From: Vigna angularis
Lineage: Eukaryota > Streptophyta > Magnoliopsida > Fabales > Fabaceae
Direction: 5' to 3'
Assembly (NCBI RefSeq): GCF_016808095.1
Contig: NC_068976.1
Coordinates: 5,613,001 to 5,677,000, forward strand
DNA: 64,000 nt
Each line of letters opens with the position of its first letter. Positions within the stretch are counted from its first letter, which is position 1. The notes beneath the pieces are model-generated. The model was not told where the DNA came from. It searched no databases and saw nothing but the letters and a program-made list of their open reading frames with translations. This document shows, in pieces, positions 1 through 14,921 of the stretch. The position numbers and the translations under genes were made by a program.

Positions 1-2189
<2,189 letters not shown>

Positions 2190-4096
2190 AAATAAGGAGG
2201 AGTGGGAGAAAACTCGATCTACAATTATATTTGATGATTGGATAGATAGAAAAATACATTTGATTTGCAACTTCTTGGTGAATAGTCCTAAAGAAATGAT
2301 TTTTCTTTATTCATTGGACACTTCAGACATATCAAAAACAGTGATAAAGTTTTCAAAATGTTAGACGATGTTGTTAAGTTTGTTGGAGAAGAAAATGTTG
2401 TTCAAGTTGTGACTGATAATACTGCAAATTTCAAGGCAACACATTGTATTGGACTCCATGCGCAACACATTGCATTGATTTGATATTTGAATATTTTGAA
2501 AAAAATTTAAAGGTCCATGAATTGACAATTAAGAAGGGAAGAAATATTACCATTTACATTTACGGAAGATCAATGTTGATTTCCTTGTTGAAAAAGTTCG
2601 TTAAAGGTAGAGACTTGATAAGACCGGGTGTGACTATATTTGTCACAATTTATTTAACTCTTGTTTGTCTTCATGAATTGAAAAGCATCATTGTTGACCA
2701 TGTTTAGCTCTGAAGTGTGAAAGACAACCAAGTTTGGAACTTCACAAGAAGGCAGAAAAATAGAATATGTAGTATTAGATAGTCGATTTTGGAAGAATGT
2801 CTCCACATGCCTGAAAGTTGCTGCTCCTCTTATGGTGGTCTTAAGATTAGTACACTCAGATGTAAAATCCGCAATGGTTTTCATTTATGAAGAGATGGAT
2901 TGTACAAAAAAGAAGATTAGGCCTAATTTTAATAATATCAAAAATAGGTCAATTTTCAAACTTTTACTCATTCAATATTTAATTACTTATGTGTGAAATT
3001 ATTTTTGATATAGCATAATTGATGTAGTTATGAAGAGGTTTGGAGAATAATTGATGATCGATGGTATAATCAACTTCATAGGCCTTTGCATGCAAATGCC
3101 AATTTTCTGAACCTCATTTCCACTATGAACCTATCTTTAGATATGATGAGGGTGAAGAGGTGAAAAAAGGATTGTATATTTGCATGAGAAGATTGATACG
3201 AGATATGGTAGAAAAAAGAAAAATTAATTCACAAATTATTGAATTTCATTATGGTAGAGGACTTTTTGGAATTGAAGATGCAAAGGAGTGTACAAAAGAG
3301 TTAAATCCTAAGGAATGGTGGGACATGTTTGGTGATGGAACTCCAGAGTTGAAGAGATTTGTTATTCGAATTCTAAGCTTGACTTGTAGTTCTTCTGGAT
3401 GTGAGCGTAAATGGAGCTTATTTGAAATGGTAATTTAAATTATTTTTAATTTATAAATTTCTTTATTTTATATATTCACTAAAAATATTATATTTCATTT
3501 TAGGTTCATACAAAGAGAAGGAATTGTTTGCATCAAAACAAGATGAATGATTTAGTTTATGTGATGTATAACTCCAAGATGAAAAGTAGACAAATTCGAA
3601 AAACTGTATCTCTTCCATTTCATGACATCAAATCAGATGATGAATGGATAATTGAAGAGGCAGATGATGTTGTTGAGATTGAACGAGTTGAAAGTGAAAA
3701 TGTTCACTTAAATGGAGCAACAATAGATCCTGCTCTAGATGCTCTTGATCTTGATAACATAACATTTGGGGACAATGAGGATGCTCAACATTCATCAAAG
3801 GAAGAGTTAGATGAGGATGATGATGGAGATGATGATGCCATTATTAGAGGATTAAAGGATTAGGCATAGAGACTTTGACATTTCAATTAATGTTTTACAT
3901 TATATTTCTATGAACAATATTTCTATGAACTTATGTATTTGAATTTATATAATTTTATTATCTTATTTGGATTAGGATGTTATTTATATTTTTTTTCATG
4001 CAAAGTAAACTCTTACGAGTTTACGAGTCGAGTTGATGAGTCGAGTTTATTGGACTCTCACGAGTTTACGTAAACTCTCGAGTTTGACAACCTTAT
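2190..4096 (+). mobile_element. Decayed hAT-superfamily DNA transposon
   Basis: The left part encodes the hAT signature series (DDWIDRK, then NSPKEMIFLYSLDTSDISK, then VVQVVTDNTANFKA). The right part encodes the dimerisation region. A terminal-inverted-repeat-like end reading AAGGTTGTCAAACTCGAG on the minus strand finishes near 4096, inside a tract rich in ACTCG(T)AAACTC motifs. I found no matching left terminus before 2190, so that end is probably lost. Stops and frame changes interrupt the coding sequence. It is a non-autonomous relic. Confidence 0.75.
2195..3863 (+). pseudogene. hAT transposase remnant
   Basis: The fragments lie in the expected order. At 2195-2440 is the DDWIDRK and VTDN region. 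At 2444-2520 is the W-T-P-C-A-x-H-C-I-D-L motif; the two are separated by a small deletion and a frame change. At 3160-3438 is the C-terminal dimerisation segment, ending in SLTCSSSGCERKWSLFE. At 3528-3863 is a tail with HQNKMNDLVYVMYNSK and an acidic, Asp/Glu-rich C-terminus. The middle (2710-3150) is frameshifted. No continuous frame survives, so no active transposase is expected. Confidence 0.8.
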
Positions 4097-4515
4097 TCTA
4101 AATTCCAAAAAAATATACAACCAAGAAAAACTGTCAACAGTTCTTAGGCTTTGAAATCTGCTTTCAGTCAACTTTTCCTTTATACACATAATTGTTATGT
4201 CCTGCTTCTCCTCCCTAAATAACTTATTAACAATTCCACCTACATCATTTTCTAAGTCAACATTTTCACCATATTACATAAACCTAAGAAAAAACAAACA
4301 TCATGAACTGTAAGAGGGACTCAATTCTCCTTAATCCTAAAAGTCTTTTCACCAACATTCCACCTACTAATTAATTTTACAAGTACAAGACTATAAATTA
4401 TCACATGTTATACCATATCCACTATCCATTTAAAAGATGTGGCCTTCATGCACTCCTTTTGAAATGACTTTAGACAACCATTCAAATCAACTATAGGTTG
4501 TGTGTGTACTCTGTG
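4097..4515. other. AT-rich intergenic sequence, no gene seen
   Basis: No homology or motif recognised. It leads directly into the 97-bp tandem repeat. Confidence 0.4.
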
Positions 4516-4806
4516 CCTAACTCTAAGTGTAACTTGTAAGTGTAAATCAAAACATAGATTCATACATTGAATACAATAATCAAAGTATTGAATATTAATA
4601 TACACAGTTAGGCCTAACTCGAAGTGTAACTTGTAAGTGTAAATCAAAGCATAGGTTCATACATTGAATACAATAATCAAAGTATTGAATATTAATATAC
4701 ACAGTTAGGCCTAACTCTAAGTGTAACTTGTAAATGTAAATCAAAGCATAGGTTCATACATTGAATACAATAATCAAAGTATTGAATATTAATACACACA
4801 CTTAGA
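4516..4806. repeat. 97-bp tandem repeat, three copies
   Basis: Copies start with CCTAACTC at 4516, 4613 and 4710, an exact 97-bp period. They differ at only a few positions. Each contains CATACATTGAATACAATAATC and CACAGTTAGG or a close variant. No coding content is evident; minus-strand frames across it are incidental. Confidence 0.9.
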
Positions 4807-6391
4807 CGATACATACAATTCCCCTTTCGTGTTTGTCCATTATAGTATATCCTACACATTTTAAAAAAAATATATTATCTCTCAACTTCAAAACCAAATT
4901 TTCATTAGTGCAATTGGGTCTGTGTCCAGGCTCAACAAGGTATGGTCGAGCTCAATGACGTGTTTGTCTTGGCTCAATGCCCTCTTGTCGACCTCAAGTT
5001 CATATTTGTCAAAATAATGTGCCCCGACCTCATCAAAATAGTCTGGCATCATGGGGACAAATTGAGTTCGGATTCGTGGCACCCAACCTCTCCCAAAAGT
5101 TAGGAATACTTACTTGGTCAAGCAAATATAAAACAAATATAAGGCCACCAAATATAGGTCTCTAAAAAAGATCCCAAAGTCATCTCCAAAACCTAAATGA
5201 CGCTAAGAGAGAAAATGAAAAATCGAAACACAAAAGATACTCTCACAACTGTGAAAAAAAAAAACCATGAACACTCACAATCCAACAAAACCACGAATAC
5301 CCACTATCGAATAAAACAACGAACACCCATAATTAAAAAACAAACTACCAACACCCACAATCCAACAAGGAAGCACCAATATCCACAGTTCAACCAACAA
5401 TCACAATCTTCAATACTCTTTCGCAGCTTTCGAAACCCTAAATGCAACACCACAACTTCTCTTTTGACCTCACTCCAACACAACCAGCGAGAATGAAAAA
5501 CTTTTAGAAATACCATTCAATATCAAAGGATTTGACCTTACCAGTTTACTTTCCTTTATAAAAAAATTGAGGTGGCAGCATTTTCGTATAATATGACGAG
5601 ACAACGTGTCAAATGTATTTGACACGGAGACGTGATAACGTACCTGTACTTTTCTTCTCTGTACGTCTGGGAACAGAGTCGTGACTAGGTTAAATAAGTG
5701 CGTTCGACTTCGCGCAATACATGCACCCGATAGGTGTCCGTATCCACAACGCTTCCAACGCAAGAAAGCGCGCGCGGTAGGTCGTGTCGGAGCTTTATAA
5801 CATGCAAGTTGTATTGTACATCTCTATAAATGATATTATCACATATCTATAGTGCACACGTCATATACATGTGAATAATGTATAAAAGGCACATTTAGAA
5901 GTCTTTAATATTAGATTCCCACTGCCACGAGGCAACATATATTGCTTAGGTACCCGAGGTTCTTTGGTCTTGGAATGTGACACATTTTCTTCCTTTCCCT
6001 AAATTAATTGTTATCTTCTCACAAGAAGGTTAAACAACCATTTCATTCTGTTCAAATAGGGTTGTAAACCTGAGAATAATCCTATGGAAGTTCATATTGC
6101 AACAAAGGTAGGATAAGTCATCAATAGTTTTAACTTGTACAAACAAGGTATATTGTATCAATAATTTCCACTGATTCTGCACAACAAAAAAGTATCAAAT
6201 CACTATGCAGCCATCCAAATATGAAGTCCATAGGAAAATACTAGATAAAACTGATGGAGTTTGGATACAAGGTTTGTGTATGAAAATAAATGAAATAATA
6301 GCAATATACTAAAGACAAATATCTCCCATTTCAAATACAGGCCTGATAATAAAAATCACTGGACTACCAAGTATCACTGAGTTGGCTCGTT
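4807..6391. other. Intergenic region with a simple ACCCACAA-rich tract
   Basis: No gene recognised. From about 5260 to 5400 the plus strand is an irregular simple-sequence tract of ACAACxCCCACAATCC-like motifs, which explains the low-complexity open frames there. Around 4915-4990 are GAGCTCAATGACG-like, CTCAA-rich words of the kind seen in legume repeats. The 3' untranslated region of the V-ATPase gene should lie just below 6391. Confidence 0.4.
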
Positions 6392-8882
6392 TTAATCAGC
6401 ACGAGATTGGCCAGCCCGAGATGAGAGGATGATACCCACAATGAGGCCATAAAGAGCAAGAGCTTCAGCGAAAATCAAAATAAGAATCATACCAACAAAC
6501 AGCTTCGGCTGCTGAGCATTAGCCCTGACAAAACAAATCATTTTAGTGTTCAAGTATTCGATCAGTTAACAATTACACATATTACATAGCTCTATAAAGC
6601 AAACTATAATTTTAGCTGGAAAATGCAAAAGCACACACATATATGCACACAAGAAGGTAGAAAATCGATATGGCACGGCATAAAACAACAAAAAATAGCG
6701 AATCGCACAAAAGGGAATAAATTAAGTATTCAAATAAACATTAAACATCTGAAAATGGCGGCAGAAGCAGGGTTATTTACATGAACCATCCATGGTCAAC
6801 AACTATATAAAGAGGGAGAAGAGTAACAGCAGCTGAATTTCAATAAACATATCTTTTAGTCGGAAAAGAACATAAAATAGAGTGTAAATTGCAAATTAGA
6901 TTCTACATTAGATAATTATCTCCACAAGCAACAAATTAATTTATGAATTGCCTTTCTAATAACAACCACTTAAAAAGGCAAAAGTAGGTTTCGTTGACAC
7001 AACATAAAGGGTGGAAAGTCAATATAGCCATCTCATCCCTAATTTTGATAATATTTTACCCTTTCAACGTAAATAACATGTTAAGTAGAAAGAGACACAT
7101 CAGATTTATTTCATCAGCTCAATCCACTTATTCACACAAGGAACGTGAATAAAATATTTTACAAGTCCACAAGTTAATAAAGACAAGATAAATTAAGAAA
7201 TTCTGATATTACACTCGAACAACATATAATGAACAAACCAATACACAACATTTCGCAGCAGGAATTGAACTAAGCAGCAATTTCCACAAGCAGATATTTT
7301 GAAATAGTCCAATACATCTATTTAGCCCGCATTAATAATTACTAATTTCCACGTCAGCAAAAAGAAAGCCTCATGTAAGCATATATAGAAATGATCATAC
7401 AAAATCCATTAGAAAAAACAGAATATGTGCAATGCAGCTAACCTTAGGTGAGGAGCACCGCATAGTTTTCATAGAAGTAAACTAAATAGCACACTGATTC
7501 TAAAAAATGTCCCCCCTCTTAAACTTTAATGTAGTCCCTGATTTTAACGAGTTAAACATCTAAATCACAAAAACATGGTTCATACTCCTTTATAACATTT
7601 TTCAGGATCAATAAGAAACGGTTTGAACAACAAAAGCGAACTGAAGAATATAATAGCACAAATCAAGGACAAAATTGTAAACACAACACATTTCAATGCT
7701 GTGAATAATGTGAAAGGTTGCTCACCAGTTATTATTAAACAACAAGAAATATATGACTTTTAAATCATTGCTAAGCACTATATACTCTACAAAACAACAA
7801 TCTAATCAATTTCGTTGCTTGCAGTAATGAAAGAAACGAACGGACAAAACTTAGATGCAATTGTATTGTTCTCCAATCAGAACTGGAAATTTTCCTAGAT
7901 AATCTATGCAGGCTTTACATGCAAATTTTTCTTACATGAATTAGTAAAGTAATTAGAGAACAACTTTAAAAAAATACTAAACATGTAAGTTCTATGCTAT
8001 TTATTTTTAATTTCCCATAAGTATCCTTCTCCAAAAGCAATCTTATTCAAGATAGGTCGAGCACCAAATGTGAATACCTCTGCCAGCGGGAGTTCAAACC
8101 TTGATTCATCACATTATGGGAGACAAATCTTTTCCCCAAGACCCAATCCCACATCATCTTACATGAATAATTAATTATATTTTGCACACTATTTCAAAGG
8201 TCTTACTCTTTAAATTTGGGTTTAGGCATATTTCAACTAGGAAAACTAACTCATGAACAAGGTATACACCAAATTTATATACACACTATTTCGACCATAT
8301 CAGCATTCAATATGAAAGTGAGATTTGTGTCCCACATATACGCGTTACTTTCATCATATTAGAATCCATATGAGATTTCCAATAATTACTACAGTTTCTA
8401 TTCTACAAGTGCCCATAGGTATGAGGAGGAGTTACCTAACACCAGCATCCCCAACAATTCCAATGGCCATTCCAGCAGAGAGGCCAGCAAGGCCACAGGC
8501 AAGGCCAGAGGACAAGTGGGCATAACCATCAAAGAGATAGTAAGACTTAGCCTTGGGGTTTATCCCGGTGCTAATGATAACCGCAATAATCAACCCATAA
8601 ATACCCAACACTCCAGCCATAACCACCGGCACTATCGACTTCATCACAAGCTCCGGCCTCATCACACCCATCGACGCGACTCCCACCCCACTCTTCGCAG
8701 TTCCGTACGCTGCTCCCATACCTTTCAATCATCAAAAGGCAACAAATTAAATCATTATCATCATTATTATTAAATTGACAAACCAAGGAGAGAGAGAGTG
8801 ACGAACAGGAGAAAACGAGAGCCGCGGCAGCGCCGAGGAAGCCGAAGAAAGGAGCGGTTTCGTCGCCACTGAAACCTGCCAT
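6392..8882 (-). CDS. VHA-c: V-type proton ATPase 16-kDa proteolipid subunit c
   Basis: Three coding exons, 8807-8882, 8436-8721 and 6392-6524, give 164 residues and a TAA stop. The two introns are GT-AG (8722-8806 and 6525-8435) and the phases join without error. The product is the membrane-rotor subunit of the vacuolar H+-ATPase, which carries protons across tonoplast and endomembranes. Four hydrophobic helices are visible. The helix-4 carboxylate is Glu141 in [14 protein letters not shown]. The N-terminus [20 protein letters not shown] and the C-terminus [10 protein letters not shown] are typical of plant subunit c, and the length is normal. The start sits in GCCATGG context (minus strand) and is unambiguous. 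Plants usually have several near-identical VHA-c genes, so the exact paralogue cannot be named. Confidence 0.97.
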
Positions 8883-9903
8883 GGTTAGATTTGATTCCTC
8901 TGCTACGGTGTTGAAACTTTCTCTCCTTGTTCTTTGTGGAAGAAGAAGAAGAATGATGAAATTGATTGGGTTTGTGGAGATCAGATCAAAGTGTAGTGAG
9001 CAAATGAATTTTGAAGAAGAAATTATTATTTGGATTGGTACAGGTGGAGACAGATTGCGGTGTGAGAGCGTTGGGTCGTGTTGGGATTTTACTCTAATGC
9101 CCTTTTTCTGTTCCGAGGGCTTTTGTTTTATCTTACTGTAATAATGGGCCCGCCCTCAATATAATGTAGTTGACAGGGAGGGCTTGGCTTCTCTCTTGCT
9201 TGGGCTAAATTATGCAATTCCCGTTGCCAAAATCAGAAAAAAAAAAAGAATAATTTATGTTTCCAAAAATTTGAATTACACAAAAATTACATGTGCATAA
9301 AAGACTATATAGAATTCTTTCTCATCTTACCTCATTTTGGATCATGAATTTTGTAGACGACTTAATGGTATTTTGATTGCTCATTTCTTTTGAAGAGTGC
9401 ATCCTCGTTTATGAGAGGGGAATATCCACCTATAAAAAATTCTCCGATTCTTAAGTCAGTAAGAGGGTTAGGATCTATTATATAAGAATAATTATCAAAT
9501 ATCAAGTTTGAAGTGAGTATCCCTTAAGGTTATTTCTATATTTATATGATCAACATGGGTTGTGGGCTTATGTCCCTTTTAGAATAATGCTTATATAGAG
9601 AGTATAATAACATTCTAATAATAATAACATAAGGATAAATAATAATAACATTTCAAACTACAAATATTTAGTTATAATATGTAAATATGGCCAAAATAGG
9701 TGTAGGTTTTGGCTACTTCATAATGAAGAGTTTAAATGGTCATATTGGGTCATGCACTTAATATGTCTTTTGGGCCGAGTAGGAACATAAGCCCCCTAGT
9801 CTCAGGAGTTTGGTTTGGGTCGAGTTGTATGGCTTGCAAATGGGTTGGTCATTCGGTCGAGTTCATAGTTAGGCCATTTGGCCATGCTTTGTACGTGGAT
9901 TGG
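8883..9903. other. VHA-c 5' region and intergenic sequence
   Basis: The first 200-300 bases upstream of the VHA-c start should hold its 5' untranslated region and promoter. They include a GAAGAAGAAGAAG run, which on the transcribed strand is a CTT-rich leader typical of plant housekeeping genes. From about 9200 the sequence is AT-rich. From about 9730 it grades into the tandem repeat beginning at 9904. Confidence 0.45.
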
Positions 9904-10560
9904 CCTCGGGGCCGAGCTCTAATATATAATCTGGCCTTAGGTTCAAGCTCTCTCTGGCTTTTAAGTAATTACAACCTCGTGGCTAAGCTTTTATATGAGC
10001 TTTAAAGTAATTCTACCCTCGTGATCGAGATCTTATCTAAGCTTTAAAGTAATTCCAAGCTCGTGGCCACACTTTTATCTAAGCTTCAAAATAATCATGT
10101 CTCGTGGTTGAGCTTTATCTCAACTTCAAAATAATTATGGCCTCGTCGTTGAGCTTTATCCGAGCTTCAAAATAATTTTGGCCTCGTGGTCGAGCTCTAT
10201 TCGAGCTTCAAAGTAATTCTAGCCTCGTGGTTGAGCTCTCTTTAAGCTTAAAGTGGTATGGTCTTAAGGTCGAGCTCTCTTTGAGTTTAAAGTAGTATGA
10301 CCTCGAGGTCGAACTCTCTCTAAGCTTAAATTAATATGACCTCGAGGTCGAAATCTCTCTAAGCTTAAATTAATATGGCCTTAGGGACGAGCTTTGTCTG
10401 AGCTTAATTAAAGTAGTATGGCTTTGAGACCGAGCTCTCTTTGAGCTTAAAGTAATATGGCCTCGAGGCCAAGCTCTCTCTTAACTTAAAGTAATATGGC
10501 TTCAGGGCTAAGCTCTCCGAGTTTAAAGTAATATAGCCTCGGGGCCAAATTCATCATTAG
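9904..10560. repeat. Degenerate 39-43-bp tandem repeat, about 17 units
   Basis: Each unit follows the plan CCTCGxGGyCGAGCTCT, then 8-10 bases, then a segment like AGCTTAAAGTAATATGG. Units are imperfect and vary from about 37 to 43 bp; the right-hand units are more alike than the left. This looks like a minisatellite in the non-coding part of a legume retrotransposon. No coding capacity is evident. Its relation to the gypsy-like LTR starting near 10736 is likely but not proven. Confidence 0.85.
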
Positions 10561-10735
10561 CCTATGAGCTAAACATTTTATTGGTCCCAATAAATCATTA
10601 GCCTATGTGCTAGAGTTTATAAGTGTTATTGTGTAAACTTATGTGTAGGGGTGCAAAGTGAGTCAACTTGGTTCATATAGTTAAAAATGAGTCAGTTTAA
10701 CTCTAATCACTTTTTGTTGAACCAAAATTTTGTAA

Positions 10736-12060
10736 CTTAGTGTTAACTCATTAGCAAGTGTACCAAATCAATAGAGACTAAAGAATGATTTCATGAAATG
10801 GGTTTTTGGGTGCAATTAAAATAGATATGATGCATGAATAGTAAAGTGAACTTTTGTAGCTAAAACACTTGGAAATAAAATTAGATTAGAAATTATATGA
10901 ATTAGTATTGTTGGGGTAAGATTTCACCTACTTCACCTTATGCTTGTAAAAACACATCATCTTCATTAATATGCTAACGTCAATTTACTAGTTTACTCAA
11001 AACTTAATCCCTTGGTAGAAAGAGCCTAAACTTCTTTATTAGACTTCAATCTCTTGAAAACCATAATACGTAACTATGCTTTAAGAATTAAGATTTAAGA
11101 TAACTAATGGTCTAAGTTTTATCCCTAGATACAATTTCCTTTTAGTAGCTTATTCCAAGTCTAGGTACACAATATATTTTCCAATGTCATACAAACCAAA
11201 TATCAAACTCTAAGTGGCCAAACCATAACAAGCTTTAAGTGAAGGAACAAAACTACTAGAATTCAATGAAAGAGGCAATAAATATATTCAAAACATCTTC
11301 ATATTACATAAGAGTTCAGTGGTTACATCTATCCTCAACAAGAATGAAGTTAGCTCTTCATTGTCATAGAGAGCTTAAGCTTACAAATGGAAGAAATGGA
11401 AGAAGGTGGAGACCCAAGGAAGAAGAAAGGAATGTTTCCACACACCAAAGCTAGCCTCCAAGTTCTCTTGGAGAATGTTTTCGTGTCCAACTGCCAAAAG
11501 ATGATACTTCCCTCGCGTTTTAGACCTAAATAGGTAAAACATGTCACATTAGCAAAAGTGGCGCTCAACGCCTAGACAGGGGATGCCCAAGCGTGAGCTT
11601 TGCACATCAAGTGGTGCTCAGCGCCCTTGGAGGGGCGCCCAGGAGTGAGCTTTGTGAGCCATCTGGCGCTCAGCACCCTTGGAGGGACGCCCAGGTGTGA
11701 GCTTTGCAAGCCATCTGGCACTCAACGCCCTTGAAGGGGCGCCCAAGCGTGAGCTTTGCAAGCTATTTGGCGCTCAGCGCTCTTGGAGGGGAGTCTAGGC
11801 GTGATTCCGAACTTCTTCAGGTTCAAGTTTTTGTTGTTCTTCCTACTTGTCTTGGGTGTCAATGCCTTGCTTTGATATAAAATCTTTTTCTAATTGATTT
11901 AAGCACACAAAAAGCGGGGATTAGTGATCAAATTGAATCATTACAACTCAAGATGTAACTACCTAGAATAATCAAAGAAAACTAGGATTTAGAAGGTAAA
12001 AAGCTAAGGAAGAGTTGATTTTTGTTCAATATTCAATACTAAAATAATGGTAAAATCTGA
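10736..12060 (+). mobile_element. Ty3/gypsy-type LTR fragment carrying a 52-bp minisatellite
   Basis: Much of this stretch resembles the reverse complement of 41580-42065. Shared landmarks are TTAACxCATTxGCAAGTGTACCAAAT near 10740, TTGTTGGGGTAAGATTTCACC near 10910, and an ATCCCTTGGTAGAAAG-like segment near 11010. The two stretches are therefore members of one repeat family in opposite orientation. The second copy sits beside a gypsy polymerase remnant, which is why I assign it to gypsy. No gag or pol is visible here and the ends are not defined. Confidence 0.55.
11559..11805. repeat. 52-bp minisatellite rich in GCGCTCAGCGCCC, nearly five copies
   Basis: Copies begin at 11559, 11612, 11664, 11716 and 11768, spacings of 53, 52, 52 and 52. 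The core is TGGCGCTCAGCGCCCTTGG followed by AGGGGCGCCCAGGxGTGAGCTTTG. GC content is well above the surrounding sequence, and GCGCTxAGCGC and GGCGCC are self-complementary words. It lies inside the gypsy-like LTR fragment. Confidence 0.92.
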
Positions 12061-13008
12061 CTTTATCACTCAACTCGACCCACCACGAGCTAGTGCAATA
12101 GTAGATTAACCCACTTAAGGATGTTTTGTTCTTCCAATTTCTTTTATATACTTATTACAATGCAATAAAAACGAATTAACTCAACTCATTATTGTATAAC
12201 ATTAGTTTAGAGCATTATAGTCAAAGTGATGAGCTATTTTACCAAACATTATTATAAAGATTGTAGTTAAGAATCAAGGTATCAACTTACATAACTTGTC
12301 AAACAAATAAATTAACCATTTAAACTATTCAAACATTATTGAACAATATTATAAAATTTAAAAAGATTAAATGGTCAATCTACATAGCTAGAAGTAATAA
12401 ATAATTATAATAAAAAACTTGTAAAAGAATAGTAAAAATCTAATAAAGGATTTTTGATGATGGGTTGTGAGTCAATTACCTTCAACTTAGTTCAAATCCG
12501 TTTAATCAAATTAAGTGAGTTGAGTCAAATTTAATCTATATTTAAAAAAATTAAAATTTTTTTGACCTCAATCTAATTCAAACTTGTAGTAACTAAATTC
12601 GTTTATCGGTTTAAATACATTTTTATATTTCTACTTACTTTATGTGTTAAAGAGTGTAATTGCATCTAAAGTTTATGTATATTGAGATAGATAAGTTACG
12701 TTTGATTTCTGAACATATTCTTTTGAAACATCACGTCATTTTCTTTTAAAATGATTTATTTCCTTGTTTTTCGTTTACAATAATTTAATAAACTTTAATC
12801 TCATCTCAACCAATAAATGGATTCTCTAAATCTCTTGCTAGGAGTAGGTTCAATAAATTTTGAGCATGTTATCCCAGATATTGCAAATGTCATCAGTCAC
12901 ATATGCTTAACTCTACAGCATATTAATGCATAATTTCTTAATTATTTTAACCCATTTGTATATTTTCTGCAAGCTTTTTAAGAGTTGGATCATATTTGTA
13001 AATATGAC
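12061..13008. other. AT-rich intergenic sequence left of the Harbinger element
   Basis: No gene or repeat family recognised. The open frame beginning at 12926 crosses the left end of the Harbinger element and resembles no known protein. Confidence 0.4.
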
Positions 13009-14921
13009 TAAGGTTGTGTTCACATGGGGTTATTTTACTCTTAACGATGATTTGGGAGCGATGAAACGAAGTGAAAGTCGTGTTCGTTTGATAAGAACCG
13101 CGCGGAGGGAATGGGAGGCAATTGCGGGATGGGGACCTTTTTCGTCACCCGGGGGAAAGCGGCGATTTGGAGGGATCCTAGACGAAATGTCTCATGTGTC
13201 CCTCAAACATTTCCAAATTCCATGCATTGAAACCGAAAATTTGGCTACTGTGCATCTGAGTTATTCAAAGCTGTAAATGGCAGAGATTCCTGAGGGTTAG
13301 CTTATTACAGGTCTTCAACAGTGAAGATTCTCTTGAACAGTGAATATTCGCTTCAACATAGACGATTCTCGCATGCATTAGTCACACAATACAGAGGCAC
13401 TAGCTTTTGACCGTGTTGAAGAACTATTAATATGTGCTGCGTGTGTGGTTGTGGGGGTCTTAATTAATCCAACCATAACAGCATTCAGCCAGGAAGAACA
13501 CCATTGTGATGTGCAAGTGAAGGAGGTGCTGCAACTGAGTTTGAGTGCGGAGGAACACACAAAGGTAACGTGAAGTATGATTGTAGTTGTTTACGTCTGT
13601 GCTGTATTTGTTCATTATTGTGAGTTCAGATTTTGGTACGTTCTGTGCTTTCTTTTGTTATGCAAAGCTACAATTTTGTCGTGTTGAAGAACATCTTAGA
13701 TTTATTGAAACACGTGATAGCTATGAATAATTTTGTTTCGCAAAAATTGGTTGGTTTTTTCGCAAAATTTTTTTTTACATTATCAAAAGGAACTTAAAAA
13801 GAAGAGTTTGAGAGTGGTAGAGAGTAGAGACAGAGAAGAAATAAGAGGGTAGTGGGAGAAGAAGAAGAAGAAGAAGAAGGACTCTAATCGAGCAACACTG
13901 TGAGGTGTGGTGTGAAAAAGGGTAAGTACGTAGTAGACATACACCCGATCAACCTCAACCTAATATGACAGCCAGTAGCCAGTTCACCCCTTCTCAATTT
14001 CTTTACAAAACTTTATTTTACAATTTCAATTTTAACTTAATCATCATATACCTTTTATTTAATATAAAATAATATATTTGCAAAATATGAGAATTTGAAT
14101 TATTTAACAAAAACATACAAAGGCATATAATAAAATTGTGCATCTAGCCGTTGTTGGGACCGTAGCATTCTTTGTGATGTGTTGTTTTTCTATAAATTAA
14201 GAAAGGGACACAATATATATGCATCGGCAATTTGTTTTATTCGATTATGAATTAAATAATAATTAATTAATTTTGGTGTTTGATGGGTGGGTGAATTTGT
14301 TTTATCAGAAAAATACATATTTGTGATATTTACCTTTTCTCCAGTTGTATGTAAAAAAAATGTATTAGTTTATATTATTTAATTGTTTTATTTGTTCAAA
14401 ATCATTTTTGTTGATTTGAGATTGTAGAGTGTATTTTAGTTCAATTAAATATATATTTTGAACAATTTAAAATCCTAGAAGTGATAGTTCTCCTGTATGT
14501 AATATTATGATATTAACAGGTTTGGTGATACCGTATTAGTTGATATACATAGACAAGAGGTGGAACGTCCATAATCAGTGATTGTTTGACTACATTGGTT
14601 GGAGTTTCAGTGAAATCTTTCGCCTTTTTATTTGATCATTTCCACTACACAGATCTTCAAGAGGTAAGTGTTATTGTTTGTTTGTTTTTAATTTGAAAAT
14701 ATGTTTGTTTTTAATTGGAAAATACGAATGCCTTTTTAATGTGTTGTATAATTTTTTTTGCTATATTTTGAATGAATATATGAATGTTTTACTGTATTTT
14801 GTTTATTTATTATATGAATATATGATATATGAATGTATTAAAATATGAACAAGATATGTTTAATTAAAATATCAATGCATGATGTTAATTATAGTATGAT
14901 TATTTCTTTAAGTAAAAATAG

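Noticed and set aside
4888..5082. Minus-strand 64-codon frame
   Set aside because: No known domain; CTCAA/GAGCTC-rich composition fits a repeat rather than a protein.
8881..9141. Plus-strand frame antisense to the VHA-c start
   Set aside because: It lies in the probable 5' untranslated region and promoter of VHA-c and shows no homology.
9904..10560. CRISPR-like array
   Set aside because: Units are contiguous and degenerate with no conserved-repeat/unique-spacer pattern, and the DNA is plant nuclear.
11559..11805. Coding repeat protein
   Set aside because: The units are 52 bp, not a multiple of three, and frames contain stops.
12926..13276. 116-codon plus-strand frame as a host gene
   Set aside because: It crosses the left end of the Harbinger element, has no recognisable domain, and its codons look random.
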